NCBI RefSeq assembly: GCF_947179015.1
Contig: NZ_CAMXCM010000001.1
Coordinates: 958,167 to 1,022,166 of the forward strand
DNA: 64,000 bases
Source: Commensalibacter communis
Lineage (GTDB): Bacteria; Pseudomonadota; Alphaproteobacteria; Acetobacterales; Acetobacteraceae
Direction: 5' to 3'
Of this stretch, positions 7,860-15,663 are shown piece by piece. Position 1 is the stretch's first letter. The number at the start of each line of letters is the position of its first letter. The notes under the pieces are model-generated. The model did not search any database and had not been told where the DNA came from. It saw only the letters and a list, made by a program, of their open reading frames with translations. A program made the translations under genes and the position numbers.

Positions 7860-9308
7860 TTATTGATTAATGCTTACACACAAATATTTAATTTCAAGAT
7901 AATCATCCATACCGTATTTAGAGCCTTCACGACCTAAACCAGAAGCTTTAACGCCACCAAAAGGTGCCATTTCATTTGAAATTAAGCCGGTGTTAATGCC
8001 AACCATTCCATACTCTAGTTCTTCTGAAACTTTGATAATTCGAGACATATCATTTGCATAAAGATATGAGGCTAAACCAAATTCAGTATCATTTGCTAAA
8101 CGAACCACTTCTTCATCTGTTTCAAAACAGAATACAGGTGCTAAAGGTCCAAATGTTTCTTCTTTTGATACGGCTGCACTGGCTGGAACATTCGCAAGAA
8201 TAGTAGGTTCAAAGAAATTACCGCCCAAAGCTTTGCCACCAGCAGCAATTTTTGCACCTTTTGAAACAGCGTCTTCAATATGTTCTTGAACTTTTGCCAC
8301 CGCTTTGGCATCAATCATTGGCCCGATTGTAACGCCTGCTTCGGTTCCGTTACCAATTTTTAATTTACCCACAGCAACTTTTAATTTTTCAACAAAGGCA
8401 TCATAGACCCCTTTTTGAACATAGAGACGGTTTGCACAAACGCATGTTTGTCCAGCATTTCTATATTTAGAAATCATTGCACCTTCGACAGCAGCATCCA
8501 GATCAGCATCATCAAACACGATAAAAGGTGCATTGCCACCCAATTCCATTGATGTTTTCTTTACCGTTGAAGCACAGTTTCTCATCAGTTCTGCACCAAT
8601 TTCAGTAGATCCTGTGAAGGTCAATTTACGGACAATTGGATTTTCACAAAGCTCATCACCAATAGCTTTTGCGGCACCTGTGATGATATTAAGAACCCCT
8701 GCTGGGACGCCAGCTTCTTCAGCCAAAACAGCTAATGCAAAAGCAGAATATGGGGTTGCGGTTGCTGGTTTTAATACCATTGTACAACCCACCGCCAATG
8801 CAGCACCTGCTTTGCGGGTAATCATCGCATTGGGGAAGTTCCACGGAGTAATTGCAGCAGTCACGCCAATAGGTTGTTTTAAAACGATCACTCGTTTATC
8901 ACCCATATGACCAGGAATTACATCACCATAAACACGTTTGGCTTCTTCAGCAAACCATTCAAGATAAGACGCACCGTAAGCAATCTCTCCTTTGGCTTCT
9001 GCCAAAGGCTTACCTTGTTCTAAGGTCAATAGCAAAGCAAGGTCTTCTTGGTTTTTCATCACCAGATCATACCAACGACGCAAAATGACAGAACGTTCTT
9101 TGGCTGTTTTTTTACGCCATTGAATTTGCGCTTTTTCTGCTGCTTCGATTGCTCTACGAGTTTCATCTGTACCCATTTTAGGCACAGTACCAATCACATC
9201 ATTTGTCGCAGGATTTGTTACATTAATCGTTTGACCACTATCTGCATCTAGCCATTGTCCATTAATATAACATTGTTGACGAAATAAGGATGGGTTTTTT
9301 AAATTCAT
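7860..9308 (-). CDS. gabD: NAD(P)-dependent succinate-semialdehyde dehydrogenase
   Basis: A 482-residue aldehyde dehydrogenase close in length and motif to GabD, which oxidises succinate semialdehyde to succinate. The catalytic cysteine is C289 (NAGQTCVCANR) and the general base is E255 (TSMELGGNAPF). The adjacent second cysteine (CVC) matches the redox-sensitive pair known in GabD. The NAD site shows TPWNFPNAM and KPATATPYSA. The C-terminus reads GGVKASGLGREGSKYG. No gabT or transporter lies beside it, so it probably serves general semialdehyde disposal. The start at 9308 is followed directly by the family's early YINGQW motif. Confidence 0.85.
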   Translation of the reverse strand: MNLKNPSLFRQQCYINGQWLDADSGQTINVTNPATNDVIGTVPKMGTDETRRAIEAAEKAQIQWRKKTAKERSVILRRWYDLVMKNQEDLALLLTLEQGKPLAEAKGEIAYGASYLEWFAEEAKRVYGDVIPGHMGDKRVIVLKQPIGVTAAITPWNFPNAMITRKAGAALAVGCTMVLKPATATPYSAFALAVLAEEAGVPAGVLNIITGAAKAIGDELCENPIVRKLTFTGSTEIGAELMRNCASTVKKTSMELGGNAPFIVFDDADLDAAVEGAMISKYRNAGQTCVCANRLYVQKGVYDAFVEKLKVAVGKLKIGNGTEAGVTIGPMIDAKAVAKVQEHIEDAVSKGAKIAAGGKALGGNFFEPTILANVPASAAVSKEETFGPLAPVFCFETDEEVVRLANDTEFGLASYLYANDMSRIIKVSEELEYGMVGINTGLISNEMAPFGGVKASGLGREGSKYGMDDYLEIKYLCVSINQ

Positions 9309-9649
9309 AATAATTTCTTTCGCGTTTTATCTAGTATTTATCGTGATTGATTAAAATTATCATTCAGATGATAAAATAGTATATCTATTTTCAATCATTG
9401 AATTATAATTTTTATATTTCTCACCTTAATAAATTAACCTATTCTAGTCGTTAATCCTATATATAATAAAATCACATTCAAGTGCGTTATATTTTTATAG
9501 ATAAAATTGCTATTTTTTATAAAATATGTTTGTTTAGTGACCATAGTAACAAATAAAATTTTTAAAAGCTATTGCATATAAAAGAATTTTGTTATTCTAT
9601 ATTTTGTAATAAAATTACATAAACCAGTTAATTAAAGAAAGATAAGAAA
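9309..9649. other. AT-rich divergent intergenic region, gabD/ilvE
   Basis: This 341-bp gap separates the divergent gabD and ilvE genes. It is strongly A/T-rich and must hold both promoters. I see no long hairpin, no leader peptide with runs of branched-chain codons and no recognisable riboswitch. Confidence 0.4.
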
Positions 9650-10747
9650 ATGAGCTCTGAAAAAAGCCTTTCTATTACAATTGAACAAAATCCATCTCCT
9701 GCATCAGAAGCACACAGACAATCTATTTTACAAGATCCTGGTTTCGGAAAAGTTTTTACAGACCACATGCTGCTTATTCGTTATAGCGAAGAAAAAGGCT
9801 GGCATGATGCACATATCAAGCCCTATGGAAATATTAGCCTAGACCCCGCTGTTTGTGTTTTTCATTATGCACAAGAAATTTTCGAAGGGTTAAAAGCATA
9901 TAAAGCAAAAGATGGACGTATTTTATTGTTCCGTCCAGAAGCCAATGCACAACGCTTTATTAATTCAGCTAAACGTATGGCGATGGCCCCTTTACCAGAA
10001 GCGTATTTTTTACAAGCCATTCATGAATTTGTTAAAATGGAACAAAATTGGATTCCAGACCAGTCTGTGGGTACTTTATATTTACGCCCCTTTATGATCG
10101 CCAGCACACCGTATCTTGGCGTAAAAGCTTCTCCTGATTATTTATTTATGTTAATTGCCTCCCCTGCAGGTTCTTATTTCTCCAAAGGTGCAAAACCTGT
10201 AACCGTATGGGTTTCAGAATTTTATACACGTGCTGCATCTGGCGGAACAGGTGAAGCAAAATGCGGTGGGAACTATGCGGCAAGCTTACTTGCACAACAA
10301 GAAGCGACTAAGAATGGCTGCGATCAACTTGTTTTCTTAGATGCTGCCGAGCATAAATGGATCGAAGAAATGGGCGGAATGAACATTTTCTTTGTTATGG
10401 ATGACGGTTCATTATTGACCCCTCCTTTAAGTGGCACGATTTTACCTGGTGTAACACGTAATTCCATTATCACCCTTGCAAAAGAAAAAGGTTTAACGGT
10501 TCGTGAAGATCGTTATTCTGCTGAACAATGGATCAAAGATATTCAAAGTGGCAAAATCCGTGAAGTATTTGCCTGTGGGACTGCAGCAGTTGTTACTCCA
10601 ATTGGGTTCGTTAAAAACAAAGACGGTGAATACCAAATTCACGATGGAAATCCTGGCAAATTAACCCAAGAAATTCACAAAATGCTTGTTGATATTCAAT
10701 ATGGCAATGCACCAGATACACATAACTGGGTTAAAGAAGTAAAATAA
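9650..10747 (+). CDS. ilvE: Branched-chain amino acid aminotransferase
   Basis: A 365-residue class IV PLP aminotransferase, of the long type with an N-terminal extension. It transfers the amino group between glutamate and the keto acids of leucine, isoleucine and valine. The PLP lysine is K204 in GGTGEAKCGGNYAAS. The motif QEIFEGLKAYKAKDGR at about 75-90 and the phosphate-binding GTAAVVTPIG near the C-terminus are diagnostic. The start has AAAGAAAGATAAG upstream. It is transcribed alone and followed by a GC-containing hairpin. Confidence 0.92.
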   Translation: MSSEKSLSITIEQNPSPASEAHRQSILQDPGFGKVFTDHMLLIRYSEEKGWHDAHIKPYGNISLDPAVCVFHYAQEIFEGLKAYKAKDGRILLFRPEANAQRFINSAKRMAMAPLPEAYFLQAIHEFVKMEQNWIPDQSVGTLYLRPFMIASTPYLGVKASPDYLFMLIASPAGSYFSKGAKPVTVWVSEFYTRAASGGTGEAKCGGNYAASLLAQQEATKNGCDQLVFLDAAEHKWIEEMGGMNIFFVMDDGSLLTPPLSGTILPGVTRNSIITLAKEKGLTVREDRYSAEQWIKDIQSGKIREVFACGTAAVVTPIGFVKNKDGEYQIHDGNPGKLTQEIHKMLVDIQYGNAPDTHNWVKEVK

Positions 10748-10762
10748 AATTAATTATTTTAA

Positions 10763-10798
10763 CACCTTCTGTCTCTGATTATTTCAAATCAGAAGGTG
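10763..10798 (+). terminator. Hairpin after ilvE
   Basis: CACCTTCTG (10763-10771) pairs with CAGAAGGTG (10790-10798). An alternative inner pairing, CTGATT with AATCAG, overlaps the 3' arm. A short GATTTTG tail follows, so termination is probable but not ideal. Confidence 0.6.
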
Positions 10799-10912
10799 GA
10801 TTTTGAACTTACATTTCTAACAAGATGCATTAATACACTATAAAAACTTGCATAATTATTTGGATAATATATTCTCGAAGTGTCAAATTTATTTATGGAG
10901 ACACAAAATATT

Positions 10913-11362
10913 ATGAAAATGATCACTAGAAAATTGATTCTATCATTAGGTATATGCGCTGGTTTGTTAACTGCTGGTATGTCTGCATCACACGTGCATG
11001 CCCAACCAGTTGGTGGAAACATGGCCAGTGCAATGGCTGCTTTTGATAAATTAACACCAGAACAACAAAAAGAACAGCTTGTACAATCTAAAAAAATGAT
11101 CGAAGCTCGCATGGATCAAATGATTAAACAAGCATCTACTCCTGAACAAAAACAACAACTTGAGGCTGCCAAAACCAAAGCTTTAGAACAAGTCGATGCA
11201 ATGGCCAAAATGACCCCTGAAGAACGCAAAGCATTAGTTGCAAAAGCCCAAGAAAATGTTAACCAACAAATTAACAAACTAACACCCGAACAATTAAAAC
11301 AATTAACACCTGAACAAAGAGCTGCTTTGGAAAAATATAAAGCAACGCAAGGTTCAAAATAA
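10913..11362 (+). CDS. Small secreted LTPEQ-motif protein 1 (Spy/CpxP-like?)
   Basis: A 149-residue exported protein with a signal peptide (MKMITRKLILSLGICAGLL, cleavage probably after SHVHA). The mature part is rich in K, Q, E and A and predicted all-helical. LTPEQ occurs three times (KLTPEQQKE, KLTPEQLKQ, LTPEQRAAL). LTxxQ is the hallmark motif of the periplasmic chaperones Spy and CpxP, and the length fits, so a periplasmic chaperone or metal/stress-response protein is possible. This is not established. The ATG at 10913 is preferred over a GTG at 10880 because GGAG lies 12 bases upstream and the hydrophobic core then begins correctly. A paralogue follows 94 bp downstream. Confidence 0.7.
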   Translation: MKMITRKLILSLGICAGLLTAGMSASHVHAQPVGGNMASAMAAFDKLTPEQQKEQLVQSKKMIEARMDQMIKQASTPEQKQQLEAAKTKALEQVDAMAKMTPEERKALVAKAQENVNQQINKLTPEQLKQLTPEQRAALEKYKATQGSK

Positions 11363-11372
11363 TCTTTAACTT

Positions 11373-11402
11373 AAAAGGCTTTATTATTTATAAGGCCTTT
11401 TT
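11373..11402 (+). terminator. Rho-independent terminator between the paired LTPEQ genes
   Basis: AAAAGGC and GCCTTTT form the base of a hairpin extended by TTTAT/ATAAG pairing, and a T run follows. It suggests that the second LTPEQ gene has its own promoter. Confidence 0.7.
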
Positions 11403-11456
11403 CCACATAAACCATTATTAAATTCTGCCCTTAATCTTATTGGGGATACAACAATA

Positions 11457-11936
11457 ATGAATCTAGTTTTCAAAAAAATCTTACTATGCTTTGGCGCATA
11501 TGTTGGCTTATTAATCGCTAGCACGTCTATATCCTTTGTATATGCACAGCAGCCTTCGCGTGAAGAGATAGCCAAAAAGATGGCTGCGTTTGAAAAATTG
11601 ACAAAAATTGAACAACAAAAAGAATTTGCTAATATAAAAAAAATAATTGCTGCAAGAGCAGATCAAGAGATTAAACAAGCATCTACTCCAAAATGGAAAG
11701 AAATACTTGAAGAAAACAAGCAGGAAAATCTAGCGAGAATTGATGCGATGGCAAAAATGACACCAAAAGAGCTGCACGCATATCATGAAAAAATGCTAAC
11801 AGAGTTCGACGCGTCGATGAAAAAACAAAGAACACCTCTAACTCCTGAAGAATTAACCCCAGAAAAAAAAGCCGATATCATTGCCAGAGCTAAAGCTGCT
11901 TTAGAAAAAGCTAAGGCAACACAAGGTCAAGAGTAA
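11457..11936 (+). CDS. Small secreted LTPEQ-motif protein 2, diverged paralogue
   Basis: A 159-residue protein with a signal peptide (hydrophobic stretch to about residue 30, cleavage near FVYA). It aligns along its length with the preceding gene: AAFEKLT, IKQASTP, DAMAKMTP and the tail KATQG are shared. Most LTPEQ motifs are degraded here (KLTKIEQQ, PLTPEELTPEKK). The pattern is a tandem duplication followed by fast divergence. The function is unknown. The helical, lysine-rich and cysteine-free composition again recalls Spy/CpxP-like chaperones. It lies convergent to the five-gene protease operon on the other strand, whose last gene ends 62 bp away. Confidence 0.7.
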   Translation: MNLVFKKILLCFGAYVGLLIASTSISFVYAQQPSREEIAKKMAAFEKLTKIEQQKEFANIKKIIAARADQEIKQASTPKWKEILEENKQENLARIDAMAKMTPKELHAYHEKMLTEFDASMKKQRTPLTPEELTPEKKADIIARAKAALEKAKATQGQE

Positions 11937-11998
11937 TCGCCAAATATTAAATAAGCTCTTTAAAAATTAAGTAATTTATATGAACCCATATAATTTCA

Positions 11999-12499
11999 TT
12001 AATAATCTTTAAATTGAGCTTTCTCTACACATTGATGAAACTTTGCCAGCATGTTGGGTAATCCTGATAAATCAACCATTGAAACGGGTGCTTTTTGATA
12101 TTCTAAAAATGCAATTTGACCATAAGATAAGGCCCGCAACAAACGTTTAAAATCAGTTTCACTTAATCTATTCATAGACATATTTTTATCCATGGCTTGC
12201 AAGGTGAAAATGAAATGTTGCTTACCCACTGTAATCGCTGCTTTAGAATTTGTTTTGGGGACTAAGGTTCCTTGTTTATCCCAAAGTAATAACCCTACGC
12301 CTTCATGATTACTTTTAAATCCTAATAACAAATCATTCGAAAGCGCAAAACACGCTGTGCTTTTTTTAGTTTGTTCGTCAGTATAGTGAAACGCAGACCA
12401 ATTTCCTTCTTTTCCATCTAATTGATATACAGGCTCTGTTGCATGAACAGTGACTGATCCTATAAAAATACCCGTCGCCAATATTAATTTTTTTAACAT
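11999..12499 (-). CDS. Secreted protein of unknown function, last gene of the membrane-protease operon
   Basis: A 166-residue protein with a clear signal peptide (MLKKLILATGIFIGSVTVHA, predicted cleavage before TEP). The mature part has two cysteines (ACFALS and FHQCVEK) that could form a disulphide. Its pattern of an early W plus short strands, with a late hydrophobic block before the cysteine, is loosely like IalB-type periplasmic proteins, but I cannot assign a family. The open frame extends upstream to 12682, but that part overlaps the previous gene. ATG 12499 leaves a 19-bp gap and gives a proper signal peptide. A GTG one codon earlier is also possible. Confidence 0.65.
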   Translation of the reverse strand: MLKKLILATGIFIGSVTVHATEPVYQLDGKEGNWSAFHYTDEQTKKSTACFALSNDLLLGFKSNHEGVGLLLWDKQGTLVPKTNSKAAITVGKQHFIFTLQAMDKNMSMNRLSETDFKRLLRALSYGQIAFLEYQKAPVSMVDLSGLPNMLAKFHQCVEKAQFKDY

Positions 12500-12518
12500 C
12501 ACCCAAATACCATTTAAT

Positions 12519-13634
12519 TTATCGTTTGAAAATTCCAATGACACCTTTACCATCACGCACATCATCATCTTTATACAGACATGTTGCCTCTTTATCATTT
12601 GATCTTGTACAAATCTGTGTTCCTCGAACCAAATTAAAACCGCCCTTACAATTTTCTGGCTGTTTGATAACCAGCTTATCACCTTGAAAAGATGCAGAAA
12701 GAGGACCTTGGCATGTTATATCATCCATTGTTGTAATGATTTGATTGCCCCCACCTGAATTATCAAAACATACTTGCCAAATCTTTATGGGTGTCCATTT
12801 ATCTGTGCCTCTAGCAACTAATTTCAATGGTGTTGTTAAATGCCAACACCCATTTAACATTGACTTATCTTTTTTCTCCCAAGCCTCTTTGGGCAAAGGA
12901 GTTAATTTTGGCGTTTGTTGAGGTTCCAAAGAGCGAACAGGCGGAATTTTACATTGTTTTTTTAACAATACCAAAGATTTTGATAACTCATCTTGTTTTT
13001 TATTTAATGCCTGATTTTTGTTTTGCCCATTCAAAGCCTCTTTTACTTCTTGAATCTTTGGATAGGTTGCATAACAGACTTGATCTGAATGGTGATATAT
13101 GCTCAATAATAAAGAAGTTAAAACGCCTGTGAATAATGCCAGTAAAGCAGTTACCCACGGAAATTTAGACCAAAGTAACAGTCGTGTTTTCCGCGATATA
13201 TTTGATTGTTCATTTATCAAAGGATTATAAAATCCATTGCCCCCTGAATATCCCCAAGCTGTTATTACAGGATGACCATCGACGAGATAAATATATTCTG
13301 ATGAAGGGAAATATCCATAATTTGGGAAAAATCGTAATAATAACGAATTCGGATGCAGATGCGCAACTTTAGAAATATCAATCAACATAGATTGAATAAC
13401 TTGAATAACTTGTTTTTGTTTAGCCTCAGATAATGCTCTCCAAGGGACGACTTCCTCACCCTCTGCATACCAATAAAGCATTTCGTTTATCATTTTAGGT
13501 TCAGTAAAAAGTAGCGCATGTTGAGGACTAACAAATTGAGAAATCTCAGCTGTTATTGTTTTATATAATCCAGCCATTTCTGGATTTAAAAGCGTGAATT
13601 GATCCGAAGGGTGATGTGTTAAAATTAATGTCAT
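12519..13634 (-). CDS. SrfA-like membrane protein with Cys-rich C-terminal domain, copy 2
   Basis: A 371-residue single-span membrane protein. The N-terminal domain (1-150) carries YWYAEGEEVVPW at 54-65 and YLVDGHPVITAWGYSGG at 116-132. A TM segment is at about 158-179. A coiled-coil-like stretch with KKQCKIPPV lies at about 205-233, a proline-rich linker follows, and a C-terminal domain (258-371) begins NGCWHLTT and contains cysteines at C263, C289, C308, C329, C342 and C352. It is a paralogue of the gene immediately upstream in the operon. The domain pair recalls the SrfA protein family (from memory only, no search). No enzymatic motif is seen, so a structural or sensing role at the inner membrane is inferred. 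Confidence 0.7.
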   Translation of the reverse strand: MTLILTHHPSDQFTLLNPEMAGLYKTITAEISQFVSPQHALLFTEPKMINEMLYWYAEGEEVVPWRALSEAKQKQVIQVIQSMLIDISKVAHLHPNSLLLRFFPNYGYFPSSEYIYLVDGHPVITAWGYSGGNGFYNPLINEQSNISRKTRLLLWSKFPWVTALLALFTGVLTSLLLSIYHHSDQVCYATYPKIQEVKEALNGQNKNQALNKKQDELSKSLVLLKKQCKIPPVRSLEPQQTPKLTPLPKEAWEKKDKSMLNGCWHLTTPLKLVARGTDKWTPIKIWQVCFDNSGGGNQIITTMDDITCQGPLSASFQGDKLVIKQPENCKGGFNLVRGTQICTRSNDKEATCLYKDDDVRDGKGVIGIFKR

Positions 13635-13685
13635 CTTTAGTTCTTTTAGACCTTCACCCTTTTTATATTTTTAATTCGAAATCAA

Positions 13686-14918
13686 TTAACGCTTAAATGT
13701 ACCTGTTGATCGATGGCCTTCTGCATCAATATAAGTGCAGTTTGCTTCTTTATCATTTATCCGTGTGCAAACATTTCGCCCTGGAATCAAATGAAATGCA
13801 CCTTGACAATCTGTCGGTTGATTTAACACCAACTGATTACCTTGGAATTGAACATTTAACGGCCCTGTGCAAGTGCCACCATCTTTGCGAGTAAGAACTT
13901 GTCGACCAGCGCCACCACTTGAGTTGAAACATAACGTCCAATTTGTGACGGGTTGATGGGACATTCTGAATAATCGTTGCTCATATAGCTCTAAATGAGT
14001 TGTCAAATGCCAACATCCATTCAACATTGATTTATCTTTTTTATCCCAAGCATCTTTCGGTAAATCTGCCTTTTTCTCAGGTTTTGGCTGAGGGATATCT
14101 TGTTTTTTAGGTGTATTTTGATCGGGCAACGGCTCTGTTTCTGGAACAGGTGGTAAATCTGGAACTTTTGGATCTTCTGGCAAAGGATTTAACTTTGGGA
14201 CTTCTTGGGGCTCCAAAGGCTGCACAGGAGGAATTTTGCATTGTTTTTTTAATAATTCTAGCGACTTTAATAACTGGTCACGTTTTTTATTCAGAGCTTG
14301 ATTATTATCTTGTTCTTTAAGCGCATCTTCAACATCTTTAGCTAATGGGTAGGTCGTATAACAGACTTTATCTGAATGACAATACATATTCCATAATAAG
14401 GACGTTAAAATTCCTGCTGATAAAGCAGTCAAAGCTGTAACCCAAGGAAAAACTAACCATCTATTTTTTTGGTTTGGTTGAACAGAAGAAAGCACTGATG
14501 CCAAAGGATCGTAACTGCCTTTTTCCCCTGAATACCCCCACCCTGTCAAAACTGGCTTTCCATCCACCGCATATAGATAATCTAGAGATGGAATTTGTCG
14601 ATATTGGTCAAAATGTTGAGCAATCATCATATTAGGATGATCTTGGATCTCACTACGAATATCCAATAAAATTGACTGCGTCGCTTGTAATAGTTTTTCT
14701 TGTTGAGTTGAATTTAACTTATTCCACGGCGTAAATTCCTGCCCTTCGGCACTCCAACGAACTGCATCACGGATATGTTCTGGACGGGCAAAAAGCGCAG
14801 CATGTTCAGGGCTAGTAACTCTTGAAATTTCTTGAACCAAACGATCATATAGCCCTACTTCTCTGTCACATAAGGGCGTTAATTGATCGTTAGTTTGCCT
14901 GCTTAAGACGACAACCAT
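13686..14918 (-). CDS. SrfA-like membrane protein with Cys-rich C-terminal domain, copy 1
   Basis: A 410-residue paralogue of the next gene. The N-terminal domain has RWSAEGQEFTPW at 54-65 and YAVDGKPVLTGWGYSG at 116-131. The TM segment is at about 158-178. The linker is much longer and proline-rich (about 231-285, with repeated PLP/PVP units). The C-terminal domain (297-410) starts LNGCWHLTTHL and keeps all six cysteines of its paralogue (C302, C330, C350, C371, C384, C394) plus QGNQLVLNQP and CTRINDKEANC. Opposite ends probably lie on opposite sides of the membrane, with the Cys-rich end periplasmic (inference from disulphide potential). It starts four bases after the preceding gene and has AGAGGAAG as ribosome site. 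Confidence 0.7.
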   Translation of the reverse strand: MVVVLSRQTNDQLTPLCDREVGLYDRLVQEISRVTSPEHAALFARPEHIRDAVRWSAEGQEFTPWNKLNSTQQEKLLQATQSILLDIRSEIQDHPNMMIAQHFDQYRQIPSLDYLYAVDGKPVLTGWGYSGEKGSYDPLASVLSSVQPNQKNRWLVFPWVTALTALSAGILTSLLWNMYCHSDKVCYTTYPLAKDVEDALKEQDNNQALNKKRDQLLKSLELLKKQCKIPPVQPLEPQEVPKLNPLPEDPKVPDLPPVPETEPLPDQNTPKKQDIPQPKPEKKADLPKDAWDKKDKSMLNGCWHLTTHLELYEQRLFRMSHQPVTNWTLCFNSSGGAGRQVLTRKDGGTCTGPLNVQFQGNQLVLNQPTDCQGAFHLIPGRNVCTRINDKEANCTYIDAEGHRSTGTFKR

Positions 14919-14922
14919 ATTA

Positions 14923-15663
14923 TTATCTTCCTCTAACAGACAAAGAACGATTTCTAAGCATCATTGCTATTAAAGGGACTAACAACAACAGCAAAATCAA
15001 TGGTCCAAGCCAATAATAACGACAATATTGCATGGGAATTACCCCTTCCCACCATGGTAAAAACGTCAATATTAACAGCAATAAAACCGCAAACAACCAA
15101 GGCCAATAAGAAATAATTCCTCGATTATGATTGGCTAAATTTGGAGCGGGTAAAATCGACATAGATTTATACCCTTGCTGATCGCCTTTTGCTGTTACGA
15201 ATGCCGCTTTCTTATCGGTTTCATTGGATTGATGCCCCCATGCAACCATAGCTGGACCATAAGGTGTCTCTATAATATACTCATCCGTAGGGTAACTAAG
15301 CGCTTGTGCTAATATAGCACCTTTTTGTCGTTGCACAACGTCAGATGATTGAACCATTCTTTGTGCCAATTGCTTGGCTTGAGCAATTAAACGATGAGCA
15401 TTTTGTAGTAGAGCATCCCTTGAACCAGCAGAATATGCCAAAGAATTTAAATCAGCTGGTAAATACCAATCCACTTCCCCTCTTTGTCGATCAATCACGG
15501 GTTCTAATAATAATCCTGCACATTGAGGACTGATTTCATGTTTTAGTATTTGAAATAATACTTCCCATTGTTCTAAAACAAGTTGCCCACCAACCCCTAG
15601 AGGTTGAACAGCGTTAAAATTCGTCGTAGTAACAGGTTTCCCCGTAATAAATTGTAAGTTCAT
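14923..15663 (-). CDS. SrfA-like N-terminal domain membrane protein with two TM segments
   Basis: A 246-residue protein with the same N-terminal domain as its operon partners: VDWYLPADLNSLAY at 64-77 and YGPAMVAWGHQSNE at 135-148, where AWG matches the partners' TAWG or TGWG. Two hydrophobic segments follow (about 186-204 and 218-236) and the protein ends in a basic tail (RNRSLSVRGR). No further domain is present. Its ATG overlaps the stop of the protease gene as ATGA (15660-15663), which indicates translational coupling. It most likely works with the protease in the membrane (inference). Confidence 0.65.
   Translation of the reverse strand: MNLQFITGKPVTTTNFNAVQPLGVGGQLVLEQWEVLFQILKHEISPQCAGLLLEPVIDRQRGEVDWYLPADLNSLAYSAGSRDALLQNAHRLIAQAKQLAQRMVQSSDVVQRQKGAILAQALSYPTDEYIIETPYGPAMVAWGHQSNETDKKAAFVTAKGDQQGYKSMSILPAPNLANHNRGIISYWPWLFAVLLLLILTFLPWWEGVIPMQYCRYYWLGPLILLLLLVPLIAMMLRNRSLSVRGR

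Noticed and set aside
8533..8910. Plus-strand open frame of 125 codons inside gabD
   Set aside because: It is the complement of a strongly conserved dehydrogenase and has no ribosome site or recognisable protein features.
9309..9649. Leader-peptide attenuator or riboswitch before ilvE
   Set aside because: No short reading frame with branched-chain codon runs and no stable terminator/antiterminator pair could be seen.
12500..12682. N-terminal extension of the last protein in the protease operon up to 12682
   Set aside because: It would overlap the preceding gene by 164 bp and bury a clear signal peptide starting at 12499.
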